The position numbers were made by a program, and so were the translations under genes. From Amoebophrya sp. AT5.2 (lineage: Eukaryota > Sar > Dinophyceae > Syndiniales > Amoebophryaceae): a stretch of 10,565 bases of DNA. The DNA is taken from contig RXOD01006362.1 in NCBI GenBank assembly GCA_005223375.1, positions 1 to 10,565 on the forward strand. Direction: 5' to 3'. Of the stretch, positions 7,130-10,565 are shown piece by piece (position 1 is the stretch's first letter; each line of letters starts with the position of its first letter). The notes under the pieces were generated by a model that saw only the letters and a program-made list of their open reading frames with translations, searched no databases and was not told the origin of the DNA.

Positions 7130-8484
7130 AGCAGGGTTTTTTGATGTGGTAGCGGCGAGGAGCCGCACAGTAGAGGGTGTCGGCCACGGCCGCTCGGGAA
7201 AGGGAAGAGAGCGTGCCCTCAGACGAGTAGATTATTTTTTACGTACTTTCTTACGAACTCTGTACGTCTTGTTCAGGAGTCTCGTAAAATCAGTCCCGCT
7301 ATACCAGGTTTGGTACTCGGATGCAGCGTCATGGATAGAGTCAAAATTTATGCCGAAACGAATACGAAAGTAGAAGTACTCTACGAGCAGAACTACCTCA
7401 ACCACGAAGGAGAGGCGACCACCGCCACCACACCCGTTGCCATGATCGTGTAAAATGAAGGGCCACTAAACCACAGTCCCGTTTATCATCGCAGTGAGTT
7501 TCTCCAAGGAAGGTATACAAACATAATTTTCCGGTTTGTTCCTGCTGAAAGTAGCGCAGCACAGCTGCCAGTGAAGACTTTTCGTCTTTCGTGCTCGCAA
7601 AGCAGCAGATACAAAAATTGAAAAATAAATGGCAGTGGTAGAGAGCTACTAGTCCTAGTAAAATAGTACAACTAGAAGTGACGCGTAAATCAAATACTAG
7701 TAAGAAAGATACATATAGAATGTTGCGATTCGCGCGGATCAGAATGATGGGTACTATGCATGTCTCGCGGCCGAAAATACAATGGTGGGCGCATCACGTG
7801 ATGTAACGGCTTTCATGATGTAGATCATGTTGCGCAGCTGGTGCTAAAATAGAAATGGCATAATTGGGGGGGACTTTACCCCGATTCACAACGAGCATCA
7901 GTGGTGCGCCGTGTTGCTTCCTTTTCTGTTCTCCTCATCGTCATCAACATATACATAGGAAACAAAACAGGCTTCAATGCTTGTTTTGAACAAGAGGGAC
8001 CACTAAGGGGAGCTGCAAAATTGACGTCGAGATGAAAACCGCCACAGCCTCGCAAACGAACCGGCAAAGAACAATCATATGAATGAAGTATTTACTCAGA
8101 GTTAGAAGGAGTCCATCGACAGCAATTTCCACCACTTCGAGGCAGCGCCAGCCGAGATTCTGCCCCTAGCCCTACGCACTTTGTCTAGCAGATGCAGAGG
8201 CCGCTGCAGAGCCAGAGAATAATATGTCTCCGAGCTGCACTAGATCTTCGGCGCTGAATGATGAATGATGGCCCAATTACCCAAACGACGAGGCCCGGCA
8301 ATGGGCATCCGCGGCATCGGCGCGGGCGCATAGCGTTTGACGCGAAGTGTGTGATACCGACCGGACGCGGACAGAACTTCAGCTAGGGCCGAAGCCCGCT
8401 CCCCACCCCCCTGCCGCGGGTTATTGTTCGCGAACTCTGTTTTTCTCTGCGATCTCTGACAAGCACATCAACTGGAAGAACAAG
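7130..8484. other. Intergenic stretch, no supported gene
   Basis: About 1.35 kb with no supported gene on either strand; the only open frames are about 60-75 codons and resemble nothing. It contains AATAAA at about 7623, repeated CTAGTA words around 7645-7700, the perfect palindrome CATCACGTGATG (7792-7803), a small CATGAT/ATCATG inverted repeat (7814-7829), a G7 run at about 7866 and a short GAATGATGAATGATG repeat near 8259. The last 80 bases before the BAR gene have a pyrimidine tract (CTCTGTTTTTCTCTGCGATC) with AG soon after, a possible leader acceptor. Confidence 0.5.
7792..7829. promoter_or_regulatory. Two adjacent palindromes, one with a CACGTG core
   Basis: CATCACGTGATG is a perfect 12-bp palindrome with a CACGTG (E-box/G-box) core. 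Eleven bases later CATGAT-GTAG-ATCATG forms a 6-bp inverted repeat. CACGTG cores bind bHLH or bZIP factors in many eukaryotes, but the distance of about 690 bp to the BAR gene makes any role speculative. Confidence 0.25.
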
Positions 8485-10565
8485 ATGGATGCCATGGACG
8501 ACCACCTTTCCGCCCTGAAAACGGAGTGGGTGGTGCTGAAGGAGAAATGGTTTTACGGGGAGAGCGTGGACCCTGTTTTCGAGGGCACGGTCAAGGATTT
8601 CTGCGAGTTCGATTCCACGATGCAGGACCTGTATAAGCAGATCGAGAACTACATGCGCGCGAGCGAAAACCTGTGCGGCGGCATCATGAAGGTCGCAGAA
8701 GTCGTCGTCGCGGGAATGGGCAAAGAAAAGGACCCGCAAATCGGTAATGCGGTTGCGGAGTACTTCGACTAGAAGTTCTTCTTCGAGATTCTGTTTCTGA
8801 ACGAAGGCGAAGGCCTCTGCCTCTCTCCTGTTTGTAGTACTTGCTCAGCCGTCCGGCATAGACATAGTGACTGATGATCCATCTTCAATAAACCAACCAA
8901 GTAAGTAGGTCCTTGACTACACTTCATCTACGCTTGATTTATTAACAAAAAATTCCTACACCTACAGCTGCAGAGAGCTGCAAATTGAAGGAGGCGGCCA
9001 ACCAGATCACGCGCATGGATGCACCGCACTCCGCGATTGCGAAGCTACGGCGGGACATGGACTTCAACATCTTGAACCCTATGAGGCAGCACCTGATGAA
9101 TAACCGTATTCGCTGCATTGCATTCAATGTTCGTTTTTTATCTTCGCGTATCAGTTGCATCTTCACGACCCTCTTGCACTGCACGCCCACAGACACGTGT
9201 TTTTCGCATGATTGATTCGCTCCATGATTGCCTCACACTGCACCGGACAGGTAACCTGAAGTCGAATTTGGAGCAGCGACGGCGCAAGCTGATGGAGTTC
9301 AAGTCGGCCAAGAAAGCCCTGGAGAAGGTCTCCGGCAACGGTAAGACGGACCGCAAGTACATGCACGCCGAGGCCAGTCTGACCGCCGCCAAGGCGGCGT
9401 TTGTCGAGTGCGACCGCAACGTTTTCGAATGGCTCTATATTCTGGACGAGTACAAAGGAGACATCCTGGACTCGACGATCCAGACGATCAAGTACCTTCA
9501 GTACGAATTCTTCGCGAGCTCGGCGCACGCCCTGAGCGGCGTCCTGCCGAAGCGAATGGAGTTTCGCCCGATGGTGGAGATGACACCGGAGCACTTGGAA
9601 AACCAGGTGGACATCGAGCTGCAGGAGGGCGGAGGTGGCGAGGAAGGGGAGGAGGAACCAATAACAGATTTCGGGATAAAGCTCATCACGAAACTCGAGA
9701 AGGATGGGCGCGCAGTGGAAGAGGAACCAGTACCTATATGATTTCTTCTGCGAATGATCTGCTGCAATGACTGATTAAAACAGTGTAATGCCAGCTCTCG
9801 AACGATGTTCCTGCTGGATCTTCTGCACCCAAATTCACCAGAAAGTCGCTGTTGATCCTTTGTCGCTGAGCAGTCTGCTCTCGCAAGGCTTCGACGAGAG
9901 CGACGCACGGCGGGCGCTGCGCCTGCACAACAATGATACACAAGCCGCAATGGACTGGATCGTCAACGGGGGGAAGGATGAAAAAGCGGTCGCCGACATC
10001 CAGGACGGGGTGCGCATGCCGACCACAATCAGGAGGATTCAGAAGCTACGGAAAAAGCGAAAAGAAGAAAGAGAAAAGCAACGCGCGGAAAAGGCAGCGA
10101 GGGAAGGAGGTACGTAGTAGAAGTAGTAGAACAAGTAGTAGAAGTAGTAAAATTCATTGTAATTTTTCCGGCCTCACATGTAGTACTTGTAGAAGCAAGT
10201 AGTGCGAGTGTTAGGCGTAAGTAGTTCTCGATTGTTTTTACGCATCTTCTTCATCTCCTCCACTTTTTGTTTTTCCCGACGTGCGCACGGACCAAAGAAA
10301 TCGAATTCTTGTGTTTCAGTGGATAACCCGAAGCCCCCTACCTTGGACGACATCGCGCACAAGCAGCCCGCAGCGCCGTCGCAGCCAGTCGATCTCCTCT
10401 CGTATCACCCTTCTATCTTTCTACTTGTTTGTTTTTATGACGGCCAACACTGCTTCTGCGCAACTACTTCAAAAATTTTAAGGGAGCACGTTTTTGCGAT
10501 GGTTTTGATGCCGATTCCGATGACGATGCCTGATGATACTTTAATTGAAATCACAAGCCAAACCA
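8485..10565 (+). CDS. BAR-domain protein fused to a UBA domain, multi-exon, 3' end uncertain
   Basis: Proposed exons are 8485-8743 (end uncertain), 8968-9105, 9251-9729, 9842-10109 and 10320 onward. The first in-frame ATG is 8485; 8494 has a good GCCATGG context. Residues about 1-245 form a BAR domain, a dimeric helical bundle that binds and bends membranes. Helix 1 has FCEFDSTMQDLYKQIENYM. Then come DFNILNPMRQHL, the hallmark basic stretch NLKSNLEQRRRKLMEFKSAK and the Ala-rich helix AEASLTAAKAAFVECDRNVF, closing with YLQYEFF. An acidic Glu/Gly linker (EGGGGEEGEEE) follows. Exon 4 encodes a UBA domain (about residues 296-336) with SQGF in the MGF-loop position and AAMDWIVNGG, then a basic coiled coil (about 356-381). 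Exon 5 is Pro-rich (PKPPTLDD). The expected role is membrane remodelling in endocytosis or trafficking with ubiquitin recognition. The BAR call is firm; the UBA join depends on one intron. Confidence 0.75.
8744..8967 (+). other. BAR gene intron 1 (boundaries uncertain)
   Basis: Exon 1 must end before TAG at 8770-8772 and exon 2 must begin after TAA at 8943-8945. The preferred pair is donor AATCG|GTAATG with acceptor CCTACACCTACAG|CTG: phase 1, 224 nt, good consensus. The alternative GCGGA|GTACTT (8760) with an AG ending at 8977 is also in phase and keeps more of the helix-like NAVAEYF. The interval contains AATAAA at 8887-8892. Confidence 0.45.
9106..9250 (+). other. BAR gene intron 2
   Basis: Donor AATAACC|GTATTCG and acceptor CACCGGACAG|GTAACC give a phase-1 intron of 145 nt. 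It splits one Arg codon (C|GT) and joins HLMNNR to NLKSNLEQRRRK, the core of the BAR domain. The phase and protein fit are exact. Confidence 0.85.
9730..9841 (+). other. Proposed BAR-to-UBA intron 3
   Basis: Donor GAACCA|GTACCTATATG and acceptor CAAATTCACCAG|AAAGTC give a phase-0 intron of 112 nt. It removes the TGA at 9739-9741 and joins AVEEEP to KVAVDPLSLSSL. Without it the BAR protein would end five bases before a 46-base gap to the next ATG (9788), which is very short for a separate gene here. Confidence 0.6.
9842..10426 (+). CDS. UBA-domain and basic coiled-coil exons (exons 4-5 of the BAR gene)
   Basis: This part is described separately in case it is its own gene. Exon 4 reads DPLSLSSLLSQGFDESDAR then RALRLHNNDTQAAMDWIVN, the three-helix ubiquitin-associated fold, with Gln-Gly-Phe in place of Met-Gly-Phe. 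This is followed by a highly basic helix (RRIQKLRKKRKEEREKQR). The intron 10110-10319 joins AREG to VDNPKPPTLDD. As a separate gene it could start at the ATG at 9788, whose first 18 residues (Cys-rich, no domain) look noncoding. The end is unclear. The frame stays open to the window edge, while another frame offers a short acidic ending DGFDADSDDDA with TGA at 10531-10533 if a further small intron (for example 10427-10482) is removed. Confidence 0.65.
10110..10319 (+). other. BAR-UBA gene intron 4
   Basis: Donor AAGGAG|GTACGTAG and acceptor TTCTTGTGTTTCAG|TGG give a phase-1 intron of 210 nt (cut after 10109). The acceptor is the strongest in the window. It removes the in-frame TAG at 10115-10117 and joins the frame to a Pro-rich coding stretch. 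Confidence 0.75.
10114..10152 (+). repeat. GTAGTAGAA microsatellite in intron 4
   Basis: Nine-base units GTAGTAGAA lie at 10114, 10123 and 10135, with a variant (GTAGTAAAA) at 10144; a CAA interrupts after the second. They start four bases inside the donor site and repeat GTAG, so the array carries several donor-like GT words. Confidence 0.85.

Noticed and set aside
6527..7168. Long minus-strand frame of 213 codons opposite the methyltransferase end
   Set aside because: The + strand exons carry clear CFAS motifs; the antisense frame runs across an intron and a repeat and has no domain.
7860..7885. G7 run with a facing CCCC as a possible hairpin terminator
   Set aside because: A four-base stem without a T-run is too weak, and such terminators are not expected in a eukaryotic nuclear genome.
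8347..8484. Upstream extension of the BAR frame to 8347
   Set aside because: It would need a GTG start; the first in-frame ATG is 8485 and the extension has no BAR-like character.
9788..9841. ATG at 9788 as start of an independent UBA gene
   Set aside because: Its first 18 residues look noncoding, the gap to the BAR stop is only 46 bases, and a phase-matched intron explains the arrangement better; kept as an alternative.
1..10565. tRNA, rRNA, CRISPR, transposase, virus-like genes or dinoflagellate spliced-leader relics
   Set aside because: Looked for T-loop GGTTCGA boxes, regularly spaced repeats, integrase or transposase motifs and TTTTGGCTCAAG; none was seen by eye.

Overview
This window looks like nuclear DNA from a protist. 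Coding stretches are broken by short introns of about 110-300 nt, most of them GT...AG, and the broken reading frames rejoin in phase at the splice sites proposed here. Nothing bacterial is seen: no Shine-Dalgarno-led operons, no rRNA or tRNA, no CRISPR, no insertion sequence. All five supported genes lie on the + strand and are separated by roughly 0.4-1.4 kb. A one-way gene row, together with a strong AG acceptor right before a start codon near 4020, would fit a dinoflagellate-related alveolate (Amoebophrya-, Perkinsus- or Syndiniales-like). That placement is inference, not proof.

Layout: (1) 1-831, the 3' part of a gene for a very acidic, repeat-rich protein. (2) 1324-2939, an alpha/beta serine hydrolase in two exons, with its Ser in exon 1 and its Asp and His in exon 2; one extra base near 2225 breaks the frame. 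(3) 4032-4289, a small protein with one membrane segment, its ATG preceded directly by twelve A's. (4) 4804 (or 4678)-7129, a four-exon gene for a membrane-anchored methyltransferase of the cyclopropane-fatty-acid-synthase (CFAS) type. (5) 8485 to the window end, a gene for a BAR-domain protein that appears to continue by splicing into a UBA domain, a basic coiled coil and a Pro-rich tail.

The genes do not form an evident pathway. Two share a membrane theme: the methyltransferase probably modifies membrane lipids, and the BAR-UBA protein probably joins membrane curvature to ubiquitin binding. The most interesting points are the BAR-UBA fusion, the membrane-domain/CFAS fusion in which the usual CFAS active-site residues appear replaced, a duplicated 3' splice site inside that gene, the hydrolase frameshift, and introns that carry in-frame stops next to AATAAA motifs. 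Splice sites were chosen by eye from phase and protein similarity; family comparisons are from memory, with no database search.
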